Positions 1 through 9,957 of a DNA stretch of 64,000 bases are shown here, one piece after another. A program made the translations under genes and the position numbers. The stretch is from Symsagittifera roscoffensis (Eukaryota > Xenacoelomorpha > Acoela > Convolutidae): contig NC_087066.1 in the NCBI RefSeq assembly GCF_963678635.1, positions 9,117,116 to 9,181,115 of the forward strand. The letters run 5' to 3'. The notes under the pieces were generated by a model. The model was not told the origin of the DNA. It saw nothing but the letters and a program-made list of their open reading frames with translations, and did not search any database. How positions within the stretch are numbered: the first letter of the stretch is position 1; each line of letters begins with the position of its first letter.

Positions 1-1309
1 TATCACTACAGCTGGTTCATGATCTTTACATAATCGCTTATGCGTTTGATGATCAATTTCATTGTAATGAATTTGAAAACAGTTACGACAAAACTGCAGG
101 AAACTTCGGAAATTTTGCTTTCGAATTTCACAAACAAATCGGAGCAGGTCTTTTATCAAAACAAAGTGGTCCATTCCGGGTTCAAATAACAAAAGCAGAT
201 CCATGATAAAATTGAGACAATCATTGGAATGAGATCTCCTTTTTGATATTGAAACACGATTACTTGAAAATTATTAAGTCGCTTGGATTGAGGAATCATG
301 TTCAAGCTCATAGGCATAACGAAATCATCAGAAGCCTGTGCATTCCGGGCTTTTTATAGGTGTGTGGATCTGTCTCTTCAGGTTTAGGATCAACTAACCT
401 ACCGACAATTAGATCAGGCTTATATCTAAGATGATAGGCGGCAGTGTAGCATAACAAAAAGCAATTGTGGTCGTTGTGATTACAAATATTAATCAATTGC
501 TGCGAATTTGCTATTGTTGCAGTGAGAGGTAAAATTGAAGAGCCTCTGATTGGTAACACTTTTCCGTTTTTAATGTAAAGCTCATTTACACGCTGCAGAA
601 CCCAGCCGCTACCATGGGCCGAAAAATTCTGGAATACAGCTTCCATTTTTCCGAGCATTTCGAGAAATAATTCATCAGACAAACCGTTTGCATATGGGGG
701 ACTCATCATAGAATTAGCGAAAATTTCAAGGCGTTAGTCATCAGGTTGTTGCACGCTTTGGTCCGAAACAACAGTAGCATGCTTGATTAAAGTAAGTTTA
801 TCCAAAAATTGTACTTTGCACGGTCCATTACAGGTTCTATCTAAAATCAAACTTTGAATCTCATTTTTTTCAAGGTCATAAATTCAAAAAGATCATGTTC
901 AATATTTTGGTTGAGAATAATAAAAGTCATTAACGTATTTTTCATGGCTGATTCATGAACTTCAATTGAAGCTGGAAAGTTATCAATATCGATAGACTGT
1001 GTGATTGAGCTAGAGGGGTTGCTGAGTGATGTTGATCCAAAAACGGTAGCCCATGTTCTGATTGCATGTGATCCTTGAAATCTTTAAGTTCACAAAAACC
1101 AGGCCGACAATACCGACATAAATTGTTAAATTTTTGATGATCTGATTCAATATGCTGCCGTAATTTTGATAGCAGTAAACTTCTAAAATTCAATGGTAGC
1201 AAGTAAAAACGGGTATATCTTTTTCAACAGCGTGAAAGTTTCGTTCATGACGAGATCTATTTGTTTTTAATGTAAAAATGTTGGGACAATAGTTACACTT
1301 GAAACCCAT
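1..1309 (-). pseudogene. Protein-primed DNA polymerase B locus, N-terminal part with C2H2 fingers, broken and cut by window edge
   Basis: Polinton polymerase B replicates the element from a protein primer. Reading leftward from the ATG at 1309, a C2H2 finger with C-x2-C-x12-H-x4-H spacing is seen at about 1309-1229. A second finger overlaps a stop near 1,195, where one base appears to be lost at its second Cys. A third lies near 1,120-1,050 (frame 942-1202). The frame at 308-709 carries a GSGW motif and an N-x-C-N-x-x-D-x-N-C-F-L stretch typical of the region ahead of the Polinton polymerase exonuclease domain. Past 308 a shifted frame contains DFVMPMSLN, and near the left edge (97-12) there is a C-x2-C then H-x4-C zinc-binding pattern. 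The exonuclease and palm motifs are outside the window. At least three frame changes are visible, so the gene is dead. Whether fingers and polymerase were one protein is inferred. Confidence 0.72.
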
Positions 1310-2936
1310 TTGTCACTGGAACTGTTTTAAAGCGAAGCAGGAAAGGGAATGAATCCCAACTAAATATCAAAAGGTTTGAATTACTACAGCAAGCTTCGAT
1401 TCCTTTTCCCTTCTCGGTTTGAATTTGAATAGATTTCCCCGTTTAACTTTGAATTTGAACAGTTTTCCCGCCAAAAATTGAATTAGATTTGAATTTCCCG
1501 CCATAACTGGCAAACTCAAACTCGATTGGACGGAAACAGATAAATTGTTGTTTGAAACGTTAATAATTATTACAAACGATAGAAACTAATCTAAACCAAC
1601 CAAGTTTGAGCTAAATTTTAATCCAAAATGATTTTAGAGCCAAGAGATAAAAGTTTTAGTTTTATATTTTGTCAATTCAAATTATAAATTGATGAAATTT
1701 TTGAAATTGCGAATAAAAATTGAGCATGTCACAACACATGATAGATCCTATATATCCCAATTGTCATGGGACAGAATATTCTATAAAAATGTCAAAATTT
1801 GTACCAAAAACAGATGAAATGATGATTAAGTAAAGCAAAAACTGAAAAATGACAGTTTATTTTTTAACTTTCCAGGCGCATTGTTTTCAATGATGTCAAT
1901 CACGGAGCGGTCGCACGGTCCATGTTATCATGAATTTGTCTCAATTGTCTTTCGATATGAAAAAAGTCAGAAAAAAATACTTTTCTATAAAGAAAAATGA
2001 GTTTATTGTTTTAGGGGGGTTTAAGGGGATTAGCGTTTTTCTCGAAGACTATTGAAAAAAGATCTACTCCCACATTCTCCTTAGTCGTGCCCCTCATTGC
2101 AATTTCATATGAACACCACTTGCTCTTAATAAAAAATTGCGTCTTCTGGTTGAAAATCGCATTTTTTCGGAAAAATGAAAAAACGATGAGTCATCAATTA
2201 AAAAATTTGATTTTTATTTTTTTTCTCAAATATTTAGCATGATGATGAAAACTTGCATTTTTTTATACTGATCATTTTTGGAGACAACAGTATTAAGGAT
2301 CATATGGTAACTCCAAATTGTAGAAAAAGAAAAATTTAATACATTTTTTTTCCTTTTTGTAAATAAAAAATCAAATTTTTAACTAAAAAACATTAAAAAA
2401 ATATTTATTTTTATCAAAAAGTTGGTTTTAATCATCTTTTATACTATTTGTCATTATGTTTAATTTGTATGATAATTAATTGAATAAACATATGACAATA
2501 TAAGTTTTTATCCAAAATTACTTTTTTACAGTTTTTTTTTGACGTTAATGTTTTTCAAAAAACGAAATCGATATTTTTTTAACCTGTTTTCTAAAAATTA
2601 GCATATATATGGATGCTTTTCAATTTTTTTCTCAAAATTACTAATGTGAATAACAACTTCAATGTTAATATGTTAGCTCCTATTTGTGGAAAAATTGAAA
2701 ATTTTACGGATTTTTTTTTGTTTTTAATTGAAAAAAAAAGCCAATTAATTAAAAAATAAATCATTTTTTTAACATCAAATTTGAAAGGTTTTTATACTGA
2801 GTTTTCAATCAGAACACAATCTTGTACAAAATAATGAACAAACACAAGATATAAACTCAAACTCAATTTTAAAGTTAAATTATTATACACAATAAAAACA
2901 AAAAAAAATCAATAAAACTCAACCTCACTTTCAAAG
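1310..2936. other. AT-rich Polinton interior without a gene
   Basis: About 1.6 kb of very AT-rich sequence with many A and T runs lies between the polymerase start and the intact minus-strand gene. No frame of useful length, RNA gene or strong repeat is visible. The 1,370-1,530 part has several similar GAATTTGAA and TTTCCCGCC segments, which could be weak short repeats or upstream control sequence for the polymerase gene; that reading is inference. Confidence 0.5.
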
Positions 2937-3572
2937 TTATATAAGGTCCAAGTACTCCTGTGCTTTCTCTAATGTTGTTAGCTTCCGTTTTTTCTTTGCC
3001 GCTAGACAGAGAGAAGGGGTTAAGTTTTCCATGTGGTTGCTCACAGTAGTCACAGGGGTACGCTTTAGAGTTGATGAATCTGGTTCATCAAGCCATGGTG
3101 ACACAGCAGGAGAAGGATCAGCTTTCGGGGTAACTAATAATGGTGATTCAATCTGTTCCATTCCCCATAAATGATCAAAAAATTCATTTTCTTCAAAGTA
3201 TTGTAACTGGTTTTCACTTATCGGAGTAGCATCACAATCGTATTTATACAAAGTTTTTCTTACTCGTTTTGATAAAGTTGAAATATCAACCTGAAGAGCA
3301 AGAGGCTCGTCAGGATCCGTATATTTACCAGAATTTGTAAGGTAACTCGAATAATTTATATTCAGTTCTTCGTCTTTCTTTGACTTTTTTAAGGAAAGTT
3401 TACTGAATAACTGTAAAAAATTTTTGGGAATCATAATGTGATGTGTACAAGTCCACTCATCAGAATTGAAACTTTTTTCTTCGTTAATAATTGCTACAAA
3501 ATTACCATGAACGGTTTCATAAAAAATGGTTCTTTCGTGATTGGAATATCCGGCATTAATATAACAAGGCAT
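2937..3572 (-). CDS. Polinton protein of unknown function, possible PC4-like ssDNA-binding domain, intact
   Basis: A 211-codon intact frame runs from the ATG at 3572 to the stop at 2937. The open frame reaches a little further upstream but only through a TTG, so the ATG is preferred. Residues 1-55 (starting MPCYINAGYSN) match in pattern the product of the divergent gene at 4,052: a C-Y start, alternating hydrophobic strands, a conserved aromatic-x-C, then a short helix with FLQLFSKL. This layout of four strands and a helix resembles PC4-like single-stranded-DNA-binding domains, but that is inference from pattern only. The middle is charged. The tail is Pro/Ser/Thr-rich and ends in a basic patch (AAKKKRKL, about residues 191-198) that could act as a nuclear localisation signal. 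It points the same way as the polymerase, so a role in replication or early expression is plausible. Being unbroken is unusual in this element. Confidence 0.7.
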   Translation of the reverse strand: MPCYINAGYSNHERTIFYETVHGNFVAIINEEKSFNSDEWTCTHHIMIPKNFLQLFSKLSLKKSKKDEELNINYSSYLTNSGKYTDPDEPLALQVDISTLSKRVRKTLYKYDCDATPISENQLQYFEENEFFDHLWGMEQIESPLLVTPKADPSPAVSPWLDEPDSSTLKRTPVTTVSNHMENLTPSLCLAAKKKRKLTTLEKAQEYLDLI

Positions 3573-4051
3573 TTTTGAAGAAAAAGTGGAAGAAAAGGAC
3601 AAACGTAACGCGGAAACAAAAGAAACTGAAATGAATTGTGAAAACGCCTCAAGAGATTAAAATAGGGATTGGTTCTTCTAAAATTAGAAATTTCAAGACC
3701 TCCTATGTAGTTTTTGATCAGTTTAATAAGGGAGGGCGTGTAAAATTTTTATGTTACCTTGCGTGGTATTCTATGTTTATCTAAAATGCATTCAAACAAA
3801 TAGCTTGTATCAAAAATAACGTTTAAACATTGGGACCTTTAACACCCATTTAAATTCTTATCAGTTGTACATTCACAAAATACTTATGCATTTGAACTAA
3901 ATTGCAATCCAATATCTTTGCGATATAAAGTACTTCTGTATATAAGTTAAAATAGATACAACGCTTTCTTTTGCAGACTTATACAATCAATCGGAACCAT
4001 TTCTTTCTATTCAATTTTGAACCAAATTACTTTGAAAATTAACTCGTTACA
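3573..4051. promoter_or_regulatory. Divergent intergenic region with TATA box for the rightward genes
   Basis: This 479-bp gap separates the leftward 211-aa gene from the rightward 87-aa gene, so it should hold promoters for both arms. A TATATAAG match sits at 3939-3946, about 106 bp before the ATG at 4052, which fits a transcription start near 3,970. No equally clear TATA box is seen for the leftward gene. Confidence 0.45.
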
Positions 4052-4315
4052 ATGATCAAAACCAAAACAAGCACCACAGCAAATGCAGATAAAGTTTTTG
4101 GTGATTGTTATTTCGATATTTCGGAAAACAGTAAAAGATTAGTGCGTGTCACATTGAAAACATATGACCAAACTGGAACTTATGTATTCCTGAAAGTTTT
4201 CAAAAAAGCAACTGAAGGCGCTGATTTTGAATGTTTACAAAGACTTTCCTTAAGCAGCAAAGAAATTTCGAAATTACTAAAATCGGGAAAGTCAATCCGA
4301 GCGCAAACAAGTTGA
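4052..4315 (+). CDS. Small Polinton protein, possible PC4-like ssDNA-binding protein
   Basis: An 87-codon frame with its own ATG, the first gene of the rightward arm. After a short polar leader, residues 17-76 show the same pattern as the start of the divergent 2,937-3,572 product: C-Y-F, a charged strand with RLVRVTLK, an aromatic and Gly turn, FLKVFKK, a second turn, D-F-E-C, then LSLSSKEISKLLKSGK. PC4-type coactivators have this order of strands, including an L-S-xx-E helix start, and bind single-stranded DNA; the assignment here is inference. The frame ends soon after the helix. An overlapping open frame continues to 4,446, so a frameshift near 4,300 may have removed a C-terminal tail. 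Confidence 0.5.
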   Translation: MIKTKTSTTANADKVFGDCYFDISENSKRLVRVTLKTYDQTGTYVFLKVFKKATEGADFECLQRLSLSSKEISKLLKSGKSIRAQTS

Positions 4316-4420
4316 AAACAAAGACAAATCATAGTCTAACTGTAAACGAGCCAGGAAATCTCAACTTTCCTCAAATACAAACGATTTTAAGCACGAATCG
4401 AATTAGTTTTCCTTTACAAA

Positions 4421-5095
4421 ATGGCAGAATCTATGTTCGAAGTTGAGTTACCTGATTATTTCAAAAAAGTTCAACTAAATTTCAAATTTGTTATTACTGA
4501 AAAAATTCCTAATTTATCTACTTTTAAAAATTATGCTTTTGGAAGCCACTTCAAATCTGAATATTGCCCATTTTCAGTCGAGAATGAAAAAAAAAAACTC
4601 ATTACCATATATTGATTCAACTAGATTGATTCAGTTGAGCAATTAAACCATTTTTTTCCTTTCCAAAAATGTTTCAGTCTTCCTTGTATTTTCTTTTGCT
4701 TCAAATACTTAGTTTCTCCTGCGAAAGATGTCAAAGGAAACGGTGAGTTATTTGACAAGCTTAAACTAGCTCTCACTTATTCTCCGCAACCTGTTGCAAA
4801 CAATCTCGGTTTGTTAGATTTAACTGCAATCAAAAAACGTTTACACAATTTATTGCTTTCTGCAACATCGTCTAACAAACAAACTTCACCAAATGAAAAC
4901 GTTTGCAAGAAATCTCCGGCCGTTGGGGGACAGAAACGAGTTGATAAGACAGTTACGCCTGCTGCATCGTCGACGCCAAACACATCCGCAAGAATTTCGA
5001 CTTCAGTTTCAAAGAAACACACAGATAGCAGACATGTTCAAACAGATGAGATGAATACAGAAACTTTGAAACGATTTGAAAGTTTATTTAATTGA
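4421..5095 (+). pseudogene. Unrecognised Polinton gene, frameshifted
   Basis: The frame starts with an ATG at 4421 (MAESMFEVELPDYFKK) and stops at 4615 after a run of ten A residues (4586-4595). A second open stretch runs from about 4,700 to 5,095 in another frame. It contains a helical leader, a Ser/Thr/Pro/Lys-rich middle and a final ETLKRFESLF segment. The spacing suggests one former protein of about 200 residues broken near 4,600-4,700, probably by slippage in the A-run and following T-runs. I do not recognise the family. The low-complexity basic middle would suit a nucleic-acid-associated or tail protein, but this is a guess. Confidence 0.4.
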
Positions 5096-5262
5096 CCCCA
5101 TTCTGCCACTTTCTGTAAAATAATGGATATTTTGACAAGTGGATATGGAAAATGTGATGTAGATACTGATGTTTTATTTGTGAAATTTATTGTTGAAGAG
5201 AAAGTTAAGTTTTAATTGATACTTTTCATTTTTCCCTTTTTATTATATTGAGTTCAGTAAAC

Positions 5263-5556
5263 ATGATTTCAACTTTCGATTTAAAACTTATTCATGAAAT
5301 TTTTATAGACTTAAAAGCTCAATATCCAGACAAATCAGTCAGATTTCAGTATATTTTAGCCACTTCTTTGTATTTGGATGCTGATATTAATTTAGGTTTT
5401 GTTTTGAAAAACAGACCTTATGGTGGTTCAATTGGAAAAGACAATTCCTCGCTCGACAAACACATAAAACAATTCAAATTTCCTAGAATACATGCTATAT
5501 TGCATGACGCAGCAGGATATTTGCAAGAAAAAATTATACCATATAACAAATTATAA
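5263..5556 (+). CDS. Unrecognised small Polinton protein, 97 aa, open
   Basis: An open frame from ATG 5263. The same frame is open upstream to a TTG at 5248, but the ATG fits better. The product is soluble-looking and helical, starting MISTFDLKLIHEIFIDLK. It has a Gly-rich turn with NRPYGGSIGKDNSS near residues 54-67 and no membrane segment. It sits between the 4,421 gene remnant and the nuclease-like remnant. No family is recognised. It has survived without an internal stop, although at this size that is weak evidence of function. Confidence 0.45.
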   Translation: MISTFDLKLIHEIFIDLKAQYPDKSVRFQYILATSLYLDADINLGFVLKNRPYGGSIGKDNSSLDKHIKQFKFPRIHAILHDAAGYLQEKIIPYNKL

Positions 5557-5678
5557 CATATGTTTTGCCTTGTCCAATAAAAAATTGTTACCTGGGTCAC
5601 GTTTGGTATTGCGTTTTGGTATTCCTTAAAGCATTCAAACCAAAGTTATTTCGTTTGTTGGAATGTTGAGTAAATGTC

Positions 5679-6223
5679 ATGTTAACCCAAAGAAAGAAAA
5701 CGAAAAAATTGTTTTTCAACCATCTCATTATTTTAGATATTGAAGGATTTAAATGTGGCAAGAAACCTTTGATCATAAAGGAGCTTTCCGTTTGCTCTGC
5801 TAATACAATTGATACATTTCATTTTCTGCCAAATATTTCTGCCATAAATTTCTACACGGTCTTCGTTGGCACGAAGGTGAATACCCTTACTGATACTTGG
5901 TTCAAACTTTTGACAGCATTCGTTTGAGGAACCAAAATTCCCATTTTTTTGCTAAAGGTACACAAAAATCTGTTTCATTAGCTGAATACTTGAAATTACC
6001 CGTGACAAAATTGAAACATATTGGCTGCCCAAAAATTGAACAGTTATTGGGTCAAGAAAAACATTTTTGCAAACGACATTCTCATTTACTTCTCTCGCAT
6101 CAATTATTAAAGCATTGTACCCGTAGAAAATCCAAAATTTTTTTCGATTGGTTACAAAATGAACTGTCCAATGATGCAAAGAACCATATCACCAAATTTG
6201 GTGGTTTACGCTTCAATGACTAA
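5679..6223 (+). pseudogene. RNase H/DEDD-like nuclease-type Polinton gene, broken
   Basis: The first frame (5679-5927, ATG) carries ILDIEGFKCGKKPLIIKELSV. A hydrophobic strand ending in an acidic residue, followed by a second strand with K-E-L, is the layout of a DEDD-type exonuclease start. The second frame (5897-6223) carries FFAKGTQKSVSLAEYL, then GCPKIEQLL, then a C-x2-H block and a basic FFDWL segment. Proteins with this order of motifs are common in invertebrate Polintons, where I recall them only as uncharacterised. A frameshift near 5,900-5,930 separates the halves. Nuclease activity is inferred from the strand and acid pattern, and no full catalytic set can be shown here. Confidence 0.42.
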
Positions 6224-6611
6224 TCAGAGTCCTGAAAACAATTTAACACCAAGAATTAAAGTTACTCTTACGCGGACAGGCATATTAGATTGTCGAAGAA
6301 AACCTCTCTTGCTAAAACTTGAACAAATTACACTGAATGATATCAAAATCGATAATTTACGGAAATTTTTTACAGTTCTGGATTACTTTCACCTGTACAA
6401 TGTCCAGACTCTAGGAGTTTTGCCAGTCAGTTCCGTTGTTCAATCTCAACCTGGAAGGGCTGCAACCTCAGCTGGGAGAGAGAAGACAAATCCATTTGCA
6501 TGACCAACAGCTTCCAGCTGAACTGAAAGAATTAGTCAAAACTGATAACGTTGAAGAAATACATTTAGTTCAAGCCACTATCAGACTTGCTTCTCACTTT
6601 GTTGTAATCTA
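6224..6611 (+). pseudogene. Unrecognised Polinton frame remnants
   Basis: Open stretches overlap in two frames. The frame that opens at 6,159 reads through the end of the nuclease-like gene to 6,503 and includes a leucine-rich KVTLTRTGILDCRRK segment. A second frame at about 6,498-6,611 includes LPAELKELVKTDN and ends at a TAA. A similar LPKELLDKI segment recurs at about 6,912 at the start of the next gene remnant, so a short motif may be repeated or partly duplicated. No family is recognised and a chance origin for part of this stretch cannot be excluded. Confidence 0.28.
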
Positions 6612-6902
6612 ATTCTTCACTTTGTTGTAATCTAAAAGTTCAAATCTAATTGTAACCAAGACAAATTCACAAAATATGAGTTTTTCTTCATTGAACGAGG
6701 AATTGATTTGCCTGTTGAACCGAAATGAAGAATCACATATATATACCAAATTTTGTGAATCATAATAAATATATTTTTTGATTGTTTTCATTTTCTTTTG
6801 ATCTTGTGTGATTACTAGTTTCTAACATGTCGTGTTTGAAAATTCAAAAATTTCGAAAAAAAATTTTTGCCAAAAGAAAACCCACAAAATGTGAGTTAAA
6901 CA

Positions 6903-7306
6903 AGTGAGAATTTACCAAAAGAGTTATTAGACAAAATCAGTACCGGAAACACAGAAAAAATTGGTCGGATACATCCAAGAAACCTTCATACAAATAAGCA
7001 AAAAAATCTTCCAGTAAACACGGAAAACGTTGAAATCACTGTCGAGAACAATGATTGCGACTGTGTAGACATTGGTGCTGCCAAACAGTCTTTATCTCAC
7101 GAAAACAGATCTTGGAAATTTTGTAATTCTGTTTCTCTTCCGTCTGCAGAAGTTGTCTTTTTCACACAAGACTGTTTCATTTTCATTTTCTCTCTTTATT
7201 TATTCCAAAATTGTTTTTTTACAACCTTAGTTGTGACGAGACTGCCATTTGGCTTTCAATAATATCCAGTACAGTTGGTTACATGTTACCCAATCCCAAG
7301 TTATAA
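6903..7306 (+). pseudogene. Polinton membrane-type protein just upstream of the ATPase, frameshifted
   Basis: An open stretch from about 6,903 contains a polar N-terminal part, then VSLPSAEVVFFTQ followed by a hydrophobic run. After a frame change the C-terminal end is recognisable at about 7,241-7,306, with W-L-S-I-I-S-S, then GYMLPNPKL and a TAA at 7304-7306. A short protein with SLP-x-x-E-V-x-F-F, one hydrophobic segment and a final G-Y-x-L-P-x-P directly ahead of the ATPase is a pattern I know from Polintons. It probably anchors in a membrane or the particle, but its role is not established. The stop lies two bases before the ATPase ATG at 7309. Confidence 0.5.
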
Positions 7307-7308
7307 AA

Positions 7309-7930
7309 ATGAACAAGTTCATTTCAACAAAAGATCGTCTGTTTATGTCCGTTTCAGGTCCCTCGGGATCTGGCAAAATTGATTTATTTTTCAAATGCTT
7401 CTCAAAGGTACATTCTATCCATCGTATAACAAGTTATTTTATTTTTATCTTCACGATCAACCCAAATACCGTTCCTTTGTTTCTCACAACAAATTTGATA
7501 TTTATATTATTAAATTGTCCTGCTTTGAAACTGTTAATAACTAAGAGGATTGTATGATTGTCTTTGATGATACCTGTAAAGAAATTTTTCCTGAAAAAGA
7601 TTTTGTTAAAATAGCTACAGCAGACCGACATAAAAATGTTCATGTTATTTATGTCAAGCACAATTTATTTCAGCAAAGTACGCAATCACGTACAATAGAT
7701 TTGAATACAACACACTTCATTTTGTTCAAATCATCTCGAGACATTCAACAAATTGATTAATTAGGCAGACAATTGAATAATCAAAATTTCTCCGTCATGC
7801 GTATCAGTTGGCAACGAAAGAAGATTTCGGTCATCTGTTGATAGAATTGGATCCCAAAACTTCAGAGTGTCCTTGCTATGCGTCAAACATAGTTCCACCA
7901 ACACCAACCATTTTCTATTCACCATCCTGA
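7309..7930 (+). pseudogene. FtsK/HerA-type (A32-like) packaging ATPase, broken, altered Walker A
   Basis: In related elements this ATPase pumps DNA into the capsid. The ATG at 7309 starts MNKFISTKDRLF. The Walker A motif lies at 7357-7380 and reads GPSGSGKI, so the usual Thr/Ser after Lys is Ile. The frame is lost by 7,557. The next frame (from 7,554) has the Walker B strand IVFDD, then HKNVHVIYVKHNLFQQ, and a helix with SRDIQQI as in A32-like ATPases. It stops at 7,760, and a shifted frame continues with a C-terminal segment containing HLLIELDPKTSE up to about 7,930. At least two frame changes plus the Walker A substitution mean it cannot work as an ATPase. Its place before the integrase and capsid genes is normal for a Polinton. 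Confidence 0.8.
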
Positions 7931-7949
7931 AAAGCAGTTATCACATCTC

Positions 7950-8255
7950 TTGAAAAAGAAAGAGAAAGAATTATATATATCGAAGCGAATGCTCAATAGT
8001 CACCATTGTAGATCAGTTTTGACAGGAGCTGATTCAAACTTTATTAGATTTTTTTGCGATTGTTTTTTAAAAATTTTTCTGGGACATGTTTCAGCTAACA
8101 AAAGTTTCATCGAGAGTAAGAAAGTAGCCTTTGGAAAAATTGTTGACACTAAGTTTTGTATCCGAAAAAAAACGAAAAGTTTTGGCAAACAATATTTCTT
8201 TGGTTAAATCAATCGGAGAATCGTGTTACATTTACCTGAAAAACTAGAACTTTAG
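7950..8255 (+). pseudogene. Short conserved basic Polinton protein, probably frameshifted at its end
   Basis: The recognisable part starts at ATG 7990 (MLNSHHCRS). It continues with a helix carrying FIRFFCDCFLKIFLGHV, then a Lys-rich stretch ending in IRKKTK. Many Polintons encode a protein of about 80-110 residues with a C-D-x-x-x-N-x-L-x-G type helix, a Lys-rich middle and a basic K-K-x-K-x-L segment before a Gly-rich end; this fits the first two parts. The frame ends at 8,207, and a neighbouring frame stays open for about 40 further bases, so a slip in the A-run at 8,166-8,173 is likely. Function is unknown. Confidence 0.42.
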
Positions 8256-8257
8256 GC

Positions 8258-9299
8258 ATGTATGCTGAAGAATTCATCCTCGTTCCTCGAAAAACATTTG
8301 CTCCAGATGAAAAAACTGCACCAGAATCTCAAATCCTTCATGATACATTAATTAACGACAAATCATCTCAACTCAATTACATACAGCGATTTCGAGAACG
8401 GAACATCAGCCGTGTCTCTCCAGCACCATTAAACCCAACATCTCCTATTCCTTCAACCCCTAGTAATGTAGTACCAAATCTTCGAAAAAGAAACTTATCT
8501 GCACTTAATAATTTCAGTGGTGATGGTGATGATGAAGCAGAAAAAAATGTTGAATCATACAATTCATCAGACAAATTCAAAGAGATTGGAAAAAAACAAT
8601 GAAAAAAGCTATGAAAAAACCGCTGAAGTGTTTCGAAAGGTTATGGAATCCAATCAAGAGCTATTGGGAGCTAATAAATTGGAAAGGGCAAACATAGTGC
8701 TAAAGCAGTTGTTCAAAGTTGAATCCTTGACTTTAGACGTTGACGGATATGTTCTAATTCAAGGAAAACCAACACTCGTTAAAATTGAATCTTTTTCTTT
8801 TTTGTACGATACACAGCAAAACAGCAAAAAATTTGAAGGTGTTTTTTATCCACAAATTTTGAAAGAACTGAATCTTGATCCTAGTTTAGTGTCCAACACT
8901 TATGCCAAACAGATTTTCCGCTCGCTTAAGAGCGAAGCAGCTAAGCCCTCAACTTCTTCCTCCTTCGTCTCCGACAATCCGACAACTGAGGACTCGAAGA
9001 GATCAAAACCCTCCTCTTCGAAGACTCGACCGACAACTCTCAAACCCAGAACCAAGCAATCCGACAAAAGAAAAACCCAGAAAAAAGAATTTTCCCCACC
9101 AACGACGACGATGACGAGGATGATAAAAACTATGAAACCAGTAAAGAATCGTTTGCGACGACGTCAACAAAAGAATGGAAATCCTACTATCAGTGAGAAA
9201 CTCAAAATACTCTACACGAAAGGTCCAGCTGCATTTGGTAGCGTTAAAAATTTAACAAATGCTAATCAACTCTCACCAAAAAAGTTAAAATTTTTCTGA
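8258..9299 (+). pseudogene. Conserved Polinton protein preceding the integrase, one frameshift; end runs into integrase N-terminus
   Basis: The ATG at 8258 starts MYAEEFILVPRKTF. Polinton proteins at this position often begin with a short M-x-x-x-x-x-L-V-P segment. The middle has an E-S-Q-I-L-H-D helix, then a Pro/Ser linker. The frame is lost in the A-run around 8,590-8,597. The neighbouring frame continues with GYVLIQGKPTLVKIESF and ILKELNLDPSLVSNTY, then a long Ser/Thr/Lys/Arg-rich linker (about 8,930-9,180). It closes with KGPAAFGSVKNL, which looks like the N-terminal segment of the integrase rather than this protein. So this frame may be an old fusion, or it runs through the gene boundary by chance. 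Role unknown; possibly a virion or regulatory protein. Confidence 0.5.
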
Positions 9300-9957
9300 G
9301 AACTCAATCATCACATACAAAGTATGGATTGTTTCGTAAAATATATCCTCGGCTAAAAGTGATTGTTAACGATATCAACAAAATTTGGTCTCTTGACTTG
9401 GCTTATGTTGATAATTTGGATAAATAAAACCGAGGGGTACAATATTTGTTAGTTGCTGTCAATTGTCTCTCTTGCTACTTACGAGTGGAACCCCGGAAGA
9501 CCAAATTCGCTAAAAAAACAACTGAAGCTTTCAAAAAAATAATCAAAACAAAACAACCAAAAAAAGTTTTGGTTGACAAAGGCACCGAAATTAAAGGAGA
9601 GTTCGAAAAGTTATGTAATAAACGAGGAATCATCAAATACAATACTCACAGTGAAAAAAAATCAGCGTTTGCCGAAAGAAACATTCGGTCGCTGAAATGT
9701 ATTATCTACAAGTACTTGGAGTTTGTATGACCTACAGTTATATTGAAAAATTACAAAGTTTTGTTCAAACGATTAATTCACGCGTTAATATAGTAACAAA
9801 AATGGCTCCAAACAAGGTCACAAGAAAACATGTACCTGCTTTAGTTTCATCAGTTGCAAACAGTTCATCGAAGTTGGTACAGAAACAAAAATTTTATGTT
9901 GGTGACTATGTGCGAATAGCGAAAACAACACTTGGCCAGTTTTCGAAATTTTTGTAA
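9195..9957 (+). pseudogene. Retroviral-type DDE integrase (rve) of Polinton, broken and 3'-truncated
   Basis: The integrase joins element ends to target DNA. The N-terminal segment is at about 9,225-9,260. A second frame (about 9,260-9,425) includes IWSLDLAYVDN with the first catalytic Asp at 9395-9397, and it stops at TAA 9425-9427. The next frame (from 9,446) holds LVDKGTEIKG with the second Asp at 9575-9577 and SAFAERNIRSLK with the Glu at 9674-9676, leaving 32 residues between Asp and Glu, close to the usual D-35-E. A frame change near 9,720 leads to the C-terminal domain with MAPNKVTRKH and KQKFYVGDYVRIAK. That domain stops abruptly at about 9,955, where penton-like sequence begins. All three catalytic residues remain but the protein cannot be made whole. 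Confidence 0.85.
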
